Under the pieces are notes generated by a model. That model saw only the letters and a list, made by a program, of their open reading frames with translations, did not search any database and was not told where the DNA came from. Source: Prosopocoilus inquinatus (Eukaryota; Arthropoda; Insecta; Coleoptera; Lucanidae). Taken from it: a stretch of DNA of 64,000 bases. The stretch lies in assembly GCA_036172665.1 (NCBI GenBank), contig CM069878.1, forward strand, positions 21,028,501 through 21,092,500, read 5' to 3'. Position numbers and translations under genes: made by a program. Shown piece by piece: positions 24,056 to 33,280 of the stretch (the stretch's first letter is position 1; each line of letters opens with the position of its first letter).

Positions 24056-25435
24056 TTATAGTTCTCATTTCAGGATCTTCTCGCTATTCCTTCTTAATGG
24101 TCTCGATTTGCCACCTGTCTACTGTGACGCCAGTTCTTCTGATAGGAATTACCCCTTCTTTATTTTCTGCTTTTGAGCAGGTCGACAATCTTCAGGACAA
24201 TGTCTTCTGGAGAGTGCGTCCGCATTCTTATGGACTCTACCTGGACGGATGGTCGATTGTAACATCATACTCCTGTAATCTTTCTATCCATCAGGCAAGC
24301 TGGCCTTGTATGTTGTTAAACTGAAGCAACCACTTCAATGCCGCATATTCTGTTCGAAGATGAAATTGTAGACCATAAAGATACTTATGAAAATGTTCTG
24401 TTGTCTTCACCACGACAAGAAGCTTCTTCCTGGTTGCGCAGTAGTTCCTTTCAGCTTTTGACAAAACTTTACTAAAGTAACTCGTTCTTGACGGTCTTGC
24501 ATTTGTGAGAGTACGCCTCCAATTCCGTAGGTGCTAGCATCACTGTCAATAATAAACTTGCCCTCTGATCTTGGATAAGACAATATAGGAGCAGTCACCA
24601 AGAGATCTTTCAGATTGTCAAAGGCTTCTTTTGGCAGTCCACACTCCAGAGAAATGTGGTTTTTCCTTCGGTCAGCGTAGGTAGAGGTTTCACTGCCTTT
24701 GCAAAGTCCTTAACGAATCGTCTGTAATACCTATTACAGACGATTCGTTGGGGCTCTGCACCTGCAGAGCCCCAAGAAACCTCTCAATTCGTGCACATTC
24801 TTCGGTGGTGACCAGTTCTTAAGAGCTGAAATCTTGTCCGGGTCGGTCGCAACTCCTTCCTTCTGGAAAAACTTGCATTTGGCTGGATTTAATTTTAACT
24901 TCGCCTCTTCATTCCTTTAGAAGACGTTCCTCAGATTTGCAAGGTGTTCTTTGAAGGTTCTTCCAACCACAAGCGCATCATCTAAGTATACGAGGCAAGT
25001 CTTCCAGCTAATCTCACGCAATACCAATTCCATGAGTCGGTCAAAAGTGGCTGTGGCGTTGCATGGACCAAAAGGTATCACCTTGAACTGCCATAAACTA
25101 GTACCTGCAGTGAAGGCTGTCTTTTCTTTACCTTCCGGATGCATTCCAACTTGCCAATAGCCACTTTTCAAGTCCAGAGTAGAGAACCATCTAGCACCGA
25201 AAAAGGTGTCAATTGTGCCATCCGGGGGTAAGGGTTAGCTGTCTTTTTCGTGATATCATTTAATCGTCTCTAGTCCACACAGAAACGCGTGCTGCCATCC
25301 TTTTTAGTTACAAGTACAATAGGAGATGCCCATGGACTTTGCGATGGTTCAGTAACTCCTTGCTCCTGCATCTTCTTGATTAAATTGCCAATTTCTCCTC
25401 TCTTTGCCGATGGCAGTCTTCGTGCTGGTTGACTA
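24056..25435 (-). pseudogene. Gypsy reverse transcriptase and RNase H remnant
   Basis: From 25435 downward the minus strand reads the RT fingers (SPWASPIVLVTKKDGSTRFC), an early nonsense codon after CVD, the palm (LKSGYWQVGMHPEGK, then PFGPCNATATFDRLM), and the YLDD active site near 24980. RNase H is marked by IIDSDASTYGIGGVLSQ near 24530-24580. Stops and frameshifts are scattered throughout. Two perfect hairpins at 24712-24773 disrupt the conserved GFLGLCTYYRRF-type segment. The sequence type is close to 412/mdg1-style insect Gypsy pol, by eye. Confidence 0.9.
24712..24773. repeat. Two abutting perfect hairpins inside Gypsy pol
   Basis: AACGAATCGTCTGTAATA and its exact complement flank CC (arms of 18 bp). 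One base beyond the right arm's last T, GGGGCTCTGCA and its exact complement flank another CC (arms of 11 bp). Compared with normal pol sequence, a segment has been copied in inverted orientation between two correct halves. This is the pattern left by a template switch during replication or reverse transcription. Confidence 0.8.
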
Positions 25436-25440
25436 ATTGG

Positions 25441-26240
25441 ATTCGAATCGCTAGTGTTTATTCTTTATAGGCTGACATTATACAGGAATATTCACGGCAA
25501 GTGGCCTATTAGAATAAACCTGCAGGAAACGACTCCCTATAGGTCACTGAAAATTTGTAATCAGCAACAATCGAAGACGATCTATTCAAACAATATAAAG
25601 TCAGTCTTGACGTGCTTCCAGTTCTCCCGAAAGTCGGTACTAACTTTTTTAAATAGAACACCCCATATATTATTACATTTTTGAACAAGAATTATAAATG
25701 ATCAAGCTATTCTATTTGTAATAAAAAAATATTTTTAACAAGAAATCAATTTGCGTAACTTGGAAAACATAAAAAATAAGTATTGTATTGCTCATATAAA
25801 AAAGAGTAGAAAAAAAAATTTGTATCAGATTTCGTAGAAAAAAGTCAATGGTTGCATTTAAGGAAATCAAGATATTCATAATTGAAAACTGTCAAATTCT
25901 GTGAATGCCCTGTAGGCTATTTTTAAAGTATACTGTTTATCTTTTACCAAAAAAGTGTTACTTATGTCTAAAATGTATCTACTGTTTTAACAATTTTCAT
26001 TTCAATTTGCCGATTACAGTGGTCACAATAAACTGGAATATTTCGAAAATACCATAATGTATGTGAATACAAAAGATGTAGAACAGAAAGGGGAATTAAA
26101 AAATTTAATAATTTAAGTTTCAACTTTTATTAATAAATTTGTGGCCGGAAATGGTTCCACGTCAAGTTAAAACGAAATAAATAAAATAAAGACTAGAAAT
26201 AATCCCAATGCAAAAAAATAACTTTTCTATTTATTTCTAG
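25441..26240. other. AT-rich sequence between Gypsy relic and transposase fragment
   Basis: No gene is seen. A TTTAAATAGAACACCCCATA box at about 25648-25667 matches the box found in many inverted-repeat elements of this window. The remainder is AT-rich and probably belongs to the decayed element whose transposase follows. Confidence 0.4.
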
Positions 26241-26243
26241 CAA

Positions 26244-26534
26244 CTAAAAAATTTTAATTAATTTCAACTTATTATGAAAACATGAAAAAATATAAAAGTT
26301 ACTCCTATAATAATAAATAATAATAAATAGCTGGGGACGATTGCGAATGGTTTCAACCGCAAAAATAATTCTAGTCACTAATTCCTCTTCTGTAGGGACT
26401 GGTGTTCCATAGACTATCGATTTAATATGACCCCAAATGCAAAAATCAATAGGAGTCTTATCCGGCGATCGCGAAGGCCAGGGAAAAATACCATTTCTCC
26501 CAATCCACCGATTTTTGCAACACCTATCAACCAC
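26244..26534 (-). pseudogene. DDE transposase C-terminal fragment (Tc1/mariner-like superfamily)
   Basis: The minus strand encodes RWIGRNGIFPWPSRSPDKTP followed by IDFCIWGHIKS and then a helical tail. The W-P-x-R-S-P-D-x-x-P-x-D-F motif is the region around the last catalytic aspartate in a large arthropod clade of mariner-like transposases. Only about 70 residues are recognisable. The frame has a stop just upstream (TGA near 26550), and the reading then becomes AT-rich non-coding sequence. A Copia element interrupts the region 40 bp upstream. This copy cannot make an active enzyme. Confidence 0.7.
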
Positions 26535-26568
26535 GAGTAGATCGAATTTTCATTCCAACCGATTAACA

Positions 26569-26573
26569 GAGTC
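26569..26573. repeat. Target-site duplication of the Copia element (left)
   Basis: The 5-bp gagtc here matches 31288-31292 exactly. A 5-bp duplication is standard for Copia-type integrases. Confidence 0.9.
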
Positions 26574-26792
26574 TGTTAAGAATCCAGTAGGTAAACTACA
26601 CCGTAGGTCAACCCAAAACGGAAGTCGCCACTTGATCTACCCTTAGAGCGCCTCCTACACCCCGACATTCTTAGGACCGACATTGTCGCGCTCGCACGTG
26701 TACCTGTTACTAATAAATCTTTTGCCATCCTGTTTTGTTAGCGTGCGTTTTGTTACAACAATCCTTTACGGCACCCGGTTATCATCGCAACA
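26574..26792 (+). repeat. Copia 5' LTR, 219 bp
   Basis: It begins TGTTAAGAATCC and ends CATCGCAACA. An AATAAA polyadenylation signal lies at 26712-26717. It differs from the 3' LTR at two positions (CTACCCTTAG against CTACCGTTAG, and CTTAGGACC against CTTACGACC). The LTR should carry the promoter, but I see no convincing TATA box. Confidence 0.95.
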
Positions 26793-26806
26793 GGTTATGG
26801 GCCCAG
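26793..26806 (+). promoter_or_regulatory. Primer-binding site for an initiator Met-tRNA half molecule
   Basis: GGTTATGGGCCCAG follows the LTR directly. It is complementary to the anticodon stem-loop region of insect initiator tRNA-Met, not to its 3' CCA end. This is the unusual priming mode known from Drosophila copia, where a fragment of the tRNA cleaved in the anticodon loop primes minus-strand DNA. Confidence 0.85.
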
Positions 26807-26907
26807 TATCGTAAAGCGAAAGTGCCGCGTGAACAAAAAAAAAAAAAGAAACGCGAGTGATAGGTTAGAGGTTAGTGTGAACACGTGCTTTTCCGTGCAG
26901 TGCAGAA

Positions 26908-27690
26908 ATGAGTTCCGCGAATGCAGTTCGAATCGAACCGCTTAACAAAGAAAACTATGACACGTGGAAGATTCAAATCGAAGCGTTATTAGTGAAAAAT
27001 GATGCGTGGAATTACGTAAACGGCTCGATCGTGAAGCCGGAAGCCGACGCCAACAATCCAGCCTCTTTAGCTGGTGTGAAAGCGTGGACGGAAGCGGACA
27101 ATAAGGCGAAGTCGGACTTAATCCTCTCGATAAAACCATCCGAGCTAAAGCAGGTAAAGGGCTGCGTAACTTCGCGTGATGTGTGGTTGAAATTGGAAAC
27201 CATATATCAATCAAAAGGCCCAGCGCGAAAAGCAACACTGTTGAAGCAATTGATGCTACAAAAAATGCAGGAAGGTGACGATATACGTGAACATACCAGG
27301 AATTTCTTTGATGCGGTAGACAAATTACAAGAAATGGATATCAGCATAAACAACGACCTGCTCGCCATTATGCTGTTATACAGTCTTCCCGGAAGCTTCG
27401 AGAATTTCAGGTGCGCGATCGAATCGCGCGACGAATTGCCGTCACCGGAAACGTTGCGTATTAAGATCGTGGAGGAAAACGACGCTCGTAAGAATACGGA
27501 CAATCGCGGTGCTGCGCAAAACGCTATGGCGGCCGAAAGGTTTTTCAGCAAGAAAAATTCGAAAAAGAAAAGCCACGGCGGAAAAAGTGATCACGAAAAG
27601 GCGTTCAAATTTCGGTGTCACAGATGTCGCGAAATCGGACATAAAGCGGCTGATTGCAAGAGCAAAAGGCCGGTCGCTAACCAAACGTGA
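26908..27690 (+). CDS. gag: Copia Gag protein, 260 aa
   Basis: Gag assembles the virus-like particle that packages the element RNA. The protein starts at the first ATG after the leader, opens with MSSANAVRIEPLNKENYDTW (typical of Copia-type Gag N-termini: L-x-x-x-N-Y-x-x-W), and carries the UBN2/retrotrans_gag-like helical region over roughly residues 10-190. A CCHC zinc knuckle (C237, C240, H245, C250; CX2CX4HX4C) near the C terminus should bind RNA. It ends at TGA 27688-27690, four residues after VANQ begins. Pol follows in the -1 frame with a 10-base overlap. The sequence CGTGAGT at the junction also matches a 5' splice donor, as in Drosophila copia, where splicing yields a separate gag mRNA. 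Confidence 0.93.
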   Translation: MSSANAVRIEPLNKENYDTWKIQIEALLVKNDAWNYVNGSIVKPEADANNPASLAGVKAWTEADNKAKSDLILSIKPSELKQVKGCVTSRDVWLKLETIYQSKGPARKATLLKQLMLQKMQEGDDIREHTRNFFDAVDKLQEMDISINNDLLAIMLLYSLPGSFENFRCAIESRDELPSPETLRIKIVEENDARKNTDNRGAAQNAMAAERFFSKKNSKKKSHGGKSDHEKAFKFRCHRCREIGHKAADCKSKRPVANQT

Positions 27691-29045
27691 GTTTCTTCGC
27701 GTCACCGGAAATGATCGCGTGTAACGTTTCTTCCGAGAAGAATAAGCCGAGCGACGAAAAGTGGTGTATCGATAGTGGTTGTTCGTCGCACTTATGCCGC
27801 GATATAAGTGACTTCATCTCGATTGAAACGCGCGAACATGGTAAACTCAATTTTGCGAGTAGTGCGAATGCGGACATACAGGCCAAAGGCATCGCGACGC
27901 TTATCGCCAGTGTCGACGGAAGAAGTAAGACGGTGCGATTGCATGACGCGTTTCACGTACCGGACCTGCGAACAAACCTACTGTCCGTCGGAAAGATCAC
28001 CAGCAGAGGTTTCAATGTTCTCTTCAAAGACAAAACGGCGGAAATAATTGACCCGTGCGGAAAGGTGACGCTTTTGGCCGATCGCATTGATAATCTGTAC
28101 TATATCCGTACCGGAAAGGGAGACGAACGCGGAAGCATCGCGGAAGAAGGCATCGCGAGGAAAACTTCGGGCAAGAGAAGTCTGAAGGAATGGCACGATC
28201 TCCTTGGACACCTCAACCCCAAGGACCTGCGTGAGGCCGCTGAAAATGGAACGATTCGGGGAATAAGCATTGACGAATCGAGCGGAGATTTCCAGTGCGA
28301 GGTGTGCCTCAAGGGAAAGATGTGCCGCCCCCCCTTTCCAAAGAAGTCGGAGAGGAGGACGAACATCGCAGAAATCATCCATACCGATGTGTGCGGTCCC
28401 ATGCGGGTACAGTCGAATGGAAAGGCACTCTATTTCGTCACATTCATCGACGATTCCTCGAGATGGTGCGAGGTAAGATTTCTAAAGAGCAAAAGCGATG
28501 TTTGTAGGGAATTCGAGAGCTTCAGAGCCCTTGTGGAGACGCAGCGGGGAAAAAGGGTGAAATGTCTTCAGTCCGACAACGGGAAGGAGTACGTCAATGG
28601 CAGATTCGACCAATATTTGAGGGACCAAGGAATCCAGCGACGACTAACTGCGGCCTACAACCCGGAACAAAATGGAGTTGCCGAACGGAGAAATCGTACT
28701 CTCGTGGAGACGGCCAGATGTCTTCTCATCCAGTCCGGATTGCCAGCCTCCTTCTGGGCGGAGGCGATTTATACCGCGAATTACATCCGCAACAGGAGCC
28801 CCACGAGCAAGTTGGGCGGAAAGACACCGTTCGAGGCGTGGTCCGGCGTGGCCCCCGATGTCGCGGAATTGAAGAGGTTCGGTCAAAAAGTCTATTGCCT
28901 TGATAGGTCTCCAAACAAAAGCAAGTTCGAGCCGCGATCTCGTAAAGGCGTGTTCGTCGGGTATCCTGAGAGTTCGAAAGCGTACAGAATTTGGATACCG
29001 GACGAGAGAAAAGTGGAGATCACCAGAGACGTCAAGTTCCTGTAG
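27681..29045 (+). CDS. pol: Copia Pol, protease and integrase part
   Basis: The frame opens at 27681, just after a TAA at 27678, so it cannot begin further upstream; the first ATG is at residue 9 counting from the GTG at 27687. Counting from that GTG, the aspartic protease motif CIDSGCSSH has its catalytic D at residue 29. The integrase zinc module is H170, H175, C204, C207. The catalytic triad is D234 (HTDVCGP), D297 (SDNGKEY) and E333 (NGVAER), giving exactly D,D(35)E. It ends in TAG at 29043-29045, but the same frame continues open into RT. The stop is either a single nonsense mutation or a readthrough site. Product: an endopeptidase that matures the particle and an integrase for cDNA insertion. 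Confidence 0.9.
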   Translation, partial: PNVSFFASPEMIACNVSSEKNKPSDEKWCIDSGCSSHLCRDISDFISIETREHGKLNFASSANADIQAKGIATLIASVDGRSKTVRLHDAFHVPDLRTNLLSVGKITSRGFNVLFKDKTAEIIDPCGKVTLLADRIDNLYYIRTGKGDERGSIAEEGIARKTSGKRSLKEWHDLLGHLNPKDLREAAENGTIRGISIDESSGDFQCEVCLKGKMCRPPFPKKSERRTNIAEIIHTDVCGPMRVQSNGKALYFVTFIDDSSRWCEVRFLKSKSDVCREFESFRALVETQRGKRVKCLQSDNGKEYVNGRFDQYLRDQGIQRRLTAAYNPEQNGVAERRNRTLVETARCLLIQSGLPASFWAEAIYTANYIRNRSPTSKLGGKTPFEAWSGVAPDVAELKRFGQKVYCLDRSPNKSKFEPRSRKGVFVGYPESSKAYRIWIPDERKVEITRDVKFL

Positions 29046-31037
29046 GACCGGTCGCCGAGTCCAACGAACGACCTCGAGGACGTCTTCTCCGAGGCAACCG
29101 GCCCGAGAAGAGCATTGGGTACTCCAAATGAGGTTGGAAACGACATTGACGACCGTGGTCCACATATTGAGGTCGACTTGGGCCTCAGTCATGGATCTTG
29201 CGCTGACAGACCAGAGGTTCCCAACGGACCGGAGAACACTCCGGAGGAGGAACCGGTCCCCGACCCCGACGACGTCGACCGCACAGAAGCTCGATGTCAC
29301 GAGACCAAGCACGGCCGAGGCAGGCCTCGAAAGATCCTGACAGAACGCGCCGGAAGACCTAGAAAGGGATACAATTCGACCAACGAAGAATCAGGTGAGA
29401 CTCCTGAATTCGCCTTTCTAACCGAAGTTCCCATAGGTCAGGCGATGTCGAGTCGGGAATCGTCAGAGTGGCTGGACGCGATGGCCAGTGAAGTGGAGTC
29501 CATTCTGACGAATGACACATGGGATATCGTGGATAGGCCAGCGGGTCGAGAGGTCATTGGTAGTCGGATAGTACTGCGGAACAAGTACGCACCCGACGGG
29601 GACTTGGAGAGACGTAAAGCCAGAGTGGTCGCGCGTGGGTTCTCACAGAGGCCCGGTACGGACTTTCAGGAAACCTACGCACCCGTCGCGCGCCTGAAAT
29701 CTATTCGATTGGCAGTCGCTATAGCTGCGCATCGAAGAATGTCTGTCCATCAGTTCGATGTCGCGACGGCGTACCTGAACGGAGTCCTGGAGGAGGAGGT
29801 GTACATGGAGGTACCGGACTTCACGGAAGACGTCCTCCAACACATCGTTAATGCGAAGCTTGCGAGCCAAGACATCATGCGTCGAGCGGAGAACATGAAG
29901 AGACAGATAGCCAAGGGCAACAAGGTCTGTCTAATGAAGAAGGCACTGTATGAGCTTCGCCAGGCAGGCCGGGTGTGGCACAGGCGTCTGGACCGGGAAC
30001 TGCGAAGTTTTGGGGCGATTCCATCCGAGGCGGATCCCTGCGTCTATTTGAAGGGCCGGAAGGACCGGCAGATGATTATCGTCGTCTACGTGGACGACAT
30101 TCTGGTTATGTCACAAGGCAACACTGATGTTGTTGATTTTAGGGAACACCTAAAGAAGTCGTTCGAGATCAATGACCTCGGCCGACTGAAGCACTTCCTG
30201 GGGATGGACTTCGTAATGGATCACGACACCGTACGTATGAGCCAGGCCGGTTACATCAGAGGCGTTCTTCAGCGATTTGGGATGCAGGACTGCAATCCTG
30301 TAGCGACACCTCTGGACCCGAGCACGAAGTTATCCAAATCGGAGCCGTGGACTGAAGCGGATGGTAGCAAGCCGCCGTACCGCGAGCTTGTAGGGGCCCT
30401 AACGTATTTGTCCGTCACGACTCGACCGGATATATCACATGCTGCGAGTCTGTTAAGCCAGTACAACAGCTCCTTCGGAAAAGGACACTGGGCGGCCGCC
30501 AAGCGCGTCCTGCGTTATCTCAAGGGGAGCATGCATCTTGGCATCACCTTTGGCTCGCAACGAAGCGATCTAATTGATTATGCTGATGCAGACTGGGGCG
30601 GGAGTCCAGACGACAGGCGTTCATTTACTGGTTTCGCATTCACTTGGAATGGAGGAGTTGTAGCATGGGAATCGAGGAAGCAGAAGACCGTCGCGCTTTC
30701 TTCGACCGAATCCGAATACATGGCCTTGGGGGATGCTGCGAAGGAAGCGGTGTATCTACGTCGGTTCCTCTCAGAAATCGGCGACGAAGATCCCAGAACG
30801 GTAACGGTACTCAATGACAACATGGGCGCGCAGAAGCTAGCTGAGAACCCGGTGTTTCATGGGCGTACGAACCACATCGATATACGCCACCACTTCGTGC
30901 GCGAGTTGTTGGAATCCGGTCAGATCAACGTTGGACATGTGCCAACCGGAGATATGCCAGCGGACATGCTGACGAAGCCATTGCCAAAACCCAGGCACTG
31001 GAGATGCCTAACTCTTCTAGGAGTCGCAAACTGCTGA
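29046..31037 (+). CDS. pol: Copia Pol, reverse transcriptase and RNase H part
   Basis: This is the continuation of the pol frame after the TAG; the first ATG is at 29115, giving 640 residues. RT begins with the WLDAMASEVESI and RKARVVARGFSQRPGTDFQE blocks, typical of Copia RT (RVT_2). VHQFDVATAYLNG carries the first catalytic Asp, and YVDD (residues 325-328 from the ATG) the other two. LKHFLGMDF and the thumb follow. RNase H of the Copia type has DYADADWGG (D488 onward) and ALSSTESEYMAL. The frame is uninterrupted to TGA at 31035-31037. With the TAG upstream and no initiation signal known for this segment, it would be expressed only by readthrough or not at all. Confidence 0.92.
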   Translation, partial: DRSPSPTNDLEDVFSEATGPRRALGTPNEVGNDIDDRGPHIEVDLGLSHGSCADRPEVPNGPENTPEEEPVPDPDDVDRTEARCHETKHGRGRPRKILTERAGRPRKGYNSTNEESGETPEFAFLTEVPIGQAMSSRESSEWLDAMASEVESILTNDTWDIVDRPAGREVIGSRIVLRNKYAPDGDLERRKARVVARGFSQRPGTDFQETYAPVARLKSIRLAVAIAAHRRMSVHQFDVATAYLNGVLEEEVYMEVPDFTEDVLQHIVNAKLASQDIMRRAENMKRQIAKGNKVCLMKKALYELRQAGRVWHRRLDRELRSFGAIPSEADPCVYLKGRKDRQMIIVVYVDDILVMSQGNTDVVDFREHLKKSFEINDLGRLKHFLGMDFVMDHDTVRMSQAGYIRGVLQRFGMQDCNPVATPLDPSTKLSKSEPWTEADGSKPPYRELVGALTYLSVTTRPDISHAASLLSQYNSSFGKGHWAAAKRVLRYLKGSMHLGITFGSQRSDLIDYADADWGGSPDDRRSFTGFAFTWNGGVVAWESRKQKTVALSSTESEYMALGDAAKEAVYLRRFLSEIGDEDPRTVTVLNDNMGAQKLAENPVFHGRTNHIDIRHHFVRELLESGQINVGHVPTGDMPADMLTKPLPKPRHWRCLTLLGVANC

Positions 31038-31059
31038 GCTGCGACCACCGGTTTGTTTT

Positions 31060-31068
31060 GAGGGAGCG
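31060..31068 (+). promoter_or_regulatory. Polypurine tract of the Copia element
   Basis: GAGGGAGCG immediately precedes the 3' LTR. It is short and has one pyrimidine, but the position is exactly that of the plus-strand primer in LTR elements. Confidence 0.75.
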
Positions 31069-31287
31069 TGTTAAGAATCCAGTAGGTAAACTACACCGTA
31101 GGTCAACCCAAAACGGAAGTCGCCACTTGATCTACCGTTAGAGCGCCTCCTACACCCCGACATTCTTACGACCGACATTGTCGCGCTCGCACGTGTACCT
31201 GTTACTAATAAATCTTTTGCCATCCTGTTTTGTTAGCGTGCGTTTTGTTACAACAATCCTTTACGGCACCCGGTTATCATCGCAACA
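31069..31287 (+). repeat. Copia 3' LTR, 219 bp
   Basis: Identical to the 5' LTR except at two positions. The AATAAA signal at 31207-31212 lies at the same offset (138 bp) as in the 5' LTR and would terminate the genomic transcript here. Confidence 0.95.
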
Positions 31288-31292
31288 GAGTC
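31288..31292. repeat. Target-site duplication of the Copia element (right)
   Basis: gagtc, an exact match to 26569-26573. Beyond it the disrupted transposon sequence resumes. Confidence 0.9.
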
Positions 31293-31987
31293 TATTTTCT
31301 CCACGACCGGAAAATATGAATCAAGACAATTAGATCTGACCAAAATAAGTTGTTTATTGAAATAATTTTATTACATTGTATTAATTAATTTGTTTTATTT
31401 TCTATTCAGATTAAATTTTGTTTTTAGATCTTAATCCCACGGAAACGAAAAGACGACAGATAAAAGACTAAAGTAGTAAATAGGTACTCTAGTACAATAG
31501 GTGTTCTCAAAACTTATATTTTTCCAATAATATCGGGGGTAATTATTTAAAAAAGTCCAAAGTTAAACAAAAATTAAATAATGGATATTTTCAAACTTAA
31601 AAAGAAAACATGTGACAACTGTGATTAAATGCTTTTTCTCCACGAGCATTAGTGAATGTAATAATTCCGCAATCATTTTTAATAATAGAAAGTAAATTTA
31701 AAGATACAGAAATGGTGATGGTATTAAATGAAAGATAAAATTAAGGCCAATGTTGTCGTGTTAAAATTATTCCTATTGTGTTAATACTTTTGAAATAGAA
31801 ATTAAATTTTTAAATTTCAAATGAAAAATGTAGTCGCCTTTGATTGACATACAAAAATACCAATGGTATTAAAGAAAAGAAAAAATTATGGACAATTTTA
31901 TAGTGTTAAAATTATTCCTAAATATTAATACTTTCGGAATATAAATAAAATTTTCAAATTTTAAACGAAAAATTTAGTCGCCTATGT

Positions 31988-33280
31988 CAAATTCTAAACT
32001 AAGTTCCGATTAACTCTGTAACGAATGATTAAATAGGAAAACAACCACATTTAACGATGATTAACTTAACGATGATTACTAAACGGCTCGCTCTCTAATT
32101 GGTCATCAAATAGTCTTAATGCTCTGTTAAGTGTTTCACAAAGCCCGATTAAGAGATAACGCTTCGTTTACTTCTGTCTAATCAGGCGTTAGATTAATCG
32201 ATAAAATTCCAGCGATTAAAAAGCAGCGAGTGAATTTTCCATAGTTATTATCAAGCTTTTTTGATATAAAAATTCCTCACATATATCTAAAAAATAATTA
32301 TAATTTTATTTAAAAATGTAACGTACCTTAAATATGAAAAATAATGACATTTCTGTACTTTTTACTCACTTGGTTTATTGATTAATTTTTACGACACTAT
32401 TTCGGAAATTATTTTCAAGAACAAACAATTCGAAATTATTTCAAAATGTCTGCAACCTCACTTTCTTCTCTGACGATAAAGAAATGCCTCCTTAAGGTAG
32501 GATTCATTTTATAAGAGACAGAAATAATCCTTTTAATGATTTGGATGATAATGAATTTAACGTATCGCTATTCCAAAGGAGTTATGGAACTCTTTGGTCC
32601 CACACTAGAACCTGACTAGAACCTGCAACGAGCAAAAATAAATTTATTTTATGGTACAAATCAGTTGCTGATAAACTTACCTTATTATCTACTGAAATAT
32701 TTCAACAGCTGATTCCTGATACTTTCAGAAACCATCGATACGTAGAATAATTCATCGTGTCACTCATCGTATTGCAAGGCAAAGCAAACAGTTAATTAAA
32801 TTGCCAATAGAAGAAGCTCCGCAAGTTAACATCAGGCTTTTCTCATGTCATTGGCACCACAAATTGTACCCCATGTTAAAATTATTTCACCTGATGGTAA
32901 TCCCGCTGAGCTGACCACAACAGTAACACCACAAGTAATTCAACTGCACTAAAGTTTCCTTCCTCCCTTTCTTTTTTCCTTTTTCATTTTTAAAAATCAT
33001 TAACTGCACTAATGCGAAGAATTTACTATGTATTTATTTATTTTGAGTTTCTAACCTCGCACTACCTGATTGCAGGCCTGACGCCATGACGACAGATTAC
33101 TTTAAAGTGGTGTGAACGTGGCAATTTTTCGATGTTGCCAAACGTAAACTCCAATTAGTGAATCAGAGATTAATATAATAGTTTTTTGTTTTGTGAAACA
33201 GCATCAAATTTTTAACAATGATTAAACTTAACGGTTGATTAGTTAATCAACGCTTTAACAAGGCTTTGTGAAACCGGCCA
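31988..33280 (+). mobile_element. PIF/Harbinger element copy A, left terminus lost
   Basis: This copy is closely similar to 33827-35142 over about 1.29 kb in the same orientation. The right terminus reads GCTTTGTGAAACCGGCC. At the left, the GGCCGGTTTCACAAAGC terminus is missing and homology starts inside. The remnants of a HARBI1-like nuclease gene lie at about 32490-32930 with more disruptions than in copy B. Confidence 0.75.
32490..32930 (+). pseudogene. HARBI1-like Harbinger transposase remnant, copy A
   Basis: The same coding blocks as in copy B are present (phrases equivalent to ELFGPTLEP, FQQLI and SPDGN), but they are split by extra bases, for example a short duplicated segment (actagaacctg) near 32605. 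The nuclease would cut and paste the element. Catalytic residues cannot be assembled in one frame. Non-functional. Confidence 0.65.

Larger units (their letters stand above)
22429..25435 (-). mobile_element. Ty3/Gypsy retrotransposon, 5'-truncated and decayed
   Basis: On the minus strand the order is RT, RNase H, integrase and then a 3' LTR, which is the Ty3/Gypsy order. Gag, protease, the primer-binding site and the 5' LTR are missing. Homology begins near 25435 inside the reverse transcriptase. Many stops and frameshifts interrupt pol, so the copy is dead. A polypurine tract (GGGGGAGGCAG, minus strand) sits between the pol stop and the LTR. Confidence 0.9.
26574..31287 (+). mobile_element. 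Copia-type LTR retrotransposon, 4714 bp, young
   Basis: Complete structure: 219-bp LTRs, primer-binding site, gag, protease-integrase-RT-RNase H (Copia order, integrase before RT), polypurine tract and a 5-bp target duplication. The LTRs differ at only two of 219 positions, so insertion was recent. GC content is well above the surrounding DNA. Two lesions or recoding points interrupt the coding region: gag and pol are in different frames, and an in-frame TAG separates integrase from RT. All catalytic motifs that I can check are present. Confidence 0.97.

Noticed and set aside
27679..27690. Programmed -1 frameshift with a slippery heptamer between gag and pol
   Set aside because: The 10-base overlap contains no X-XXY-YYZ sequence in the gag frame, so this remains only one of several possibilities.
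28644..29312. A 222-codon open frame antisense to Copia pol, and several others of 60-146 codons in the element
   Set aside because: They lie wholly within the GC-rich gag-pol region on other frames or strand, contain no known domain, and are explained by the codon composition of the real frames.
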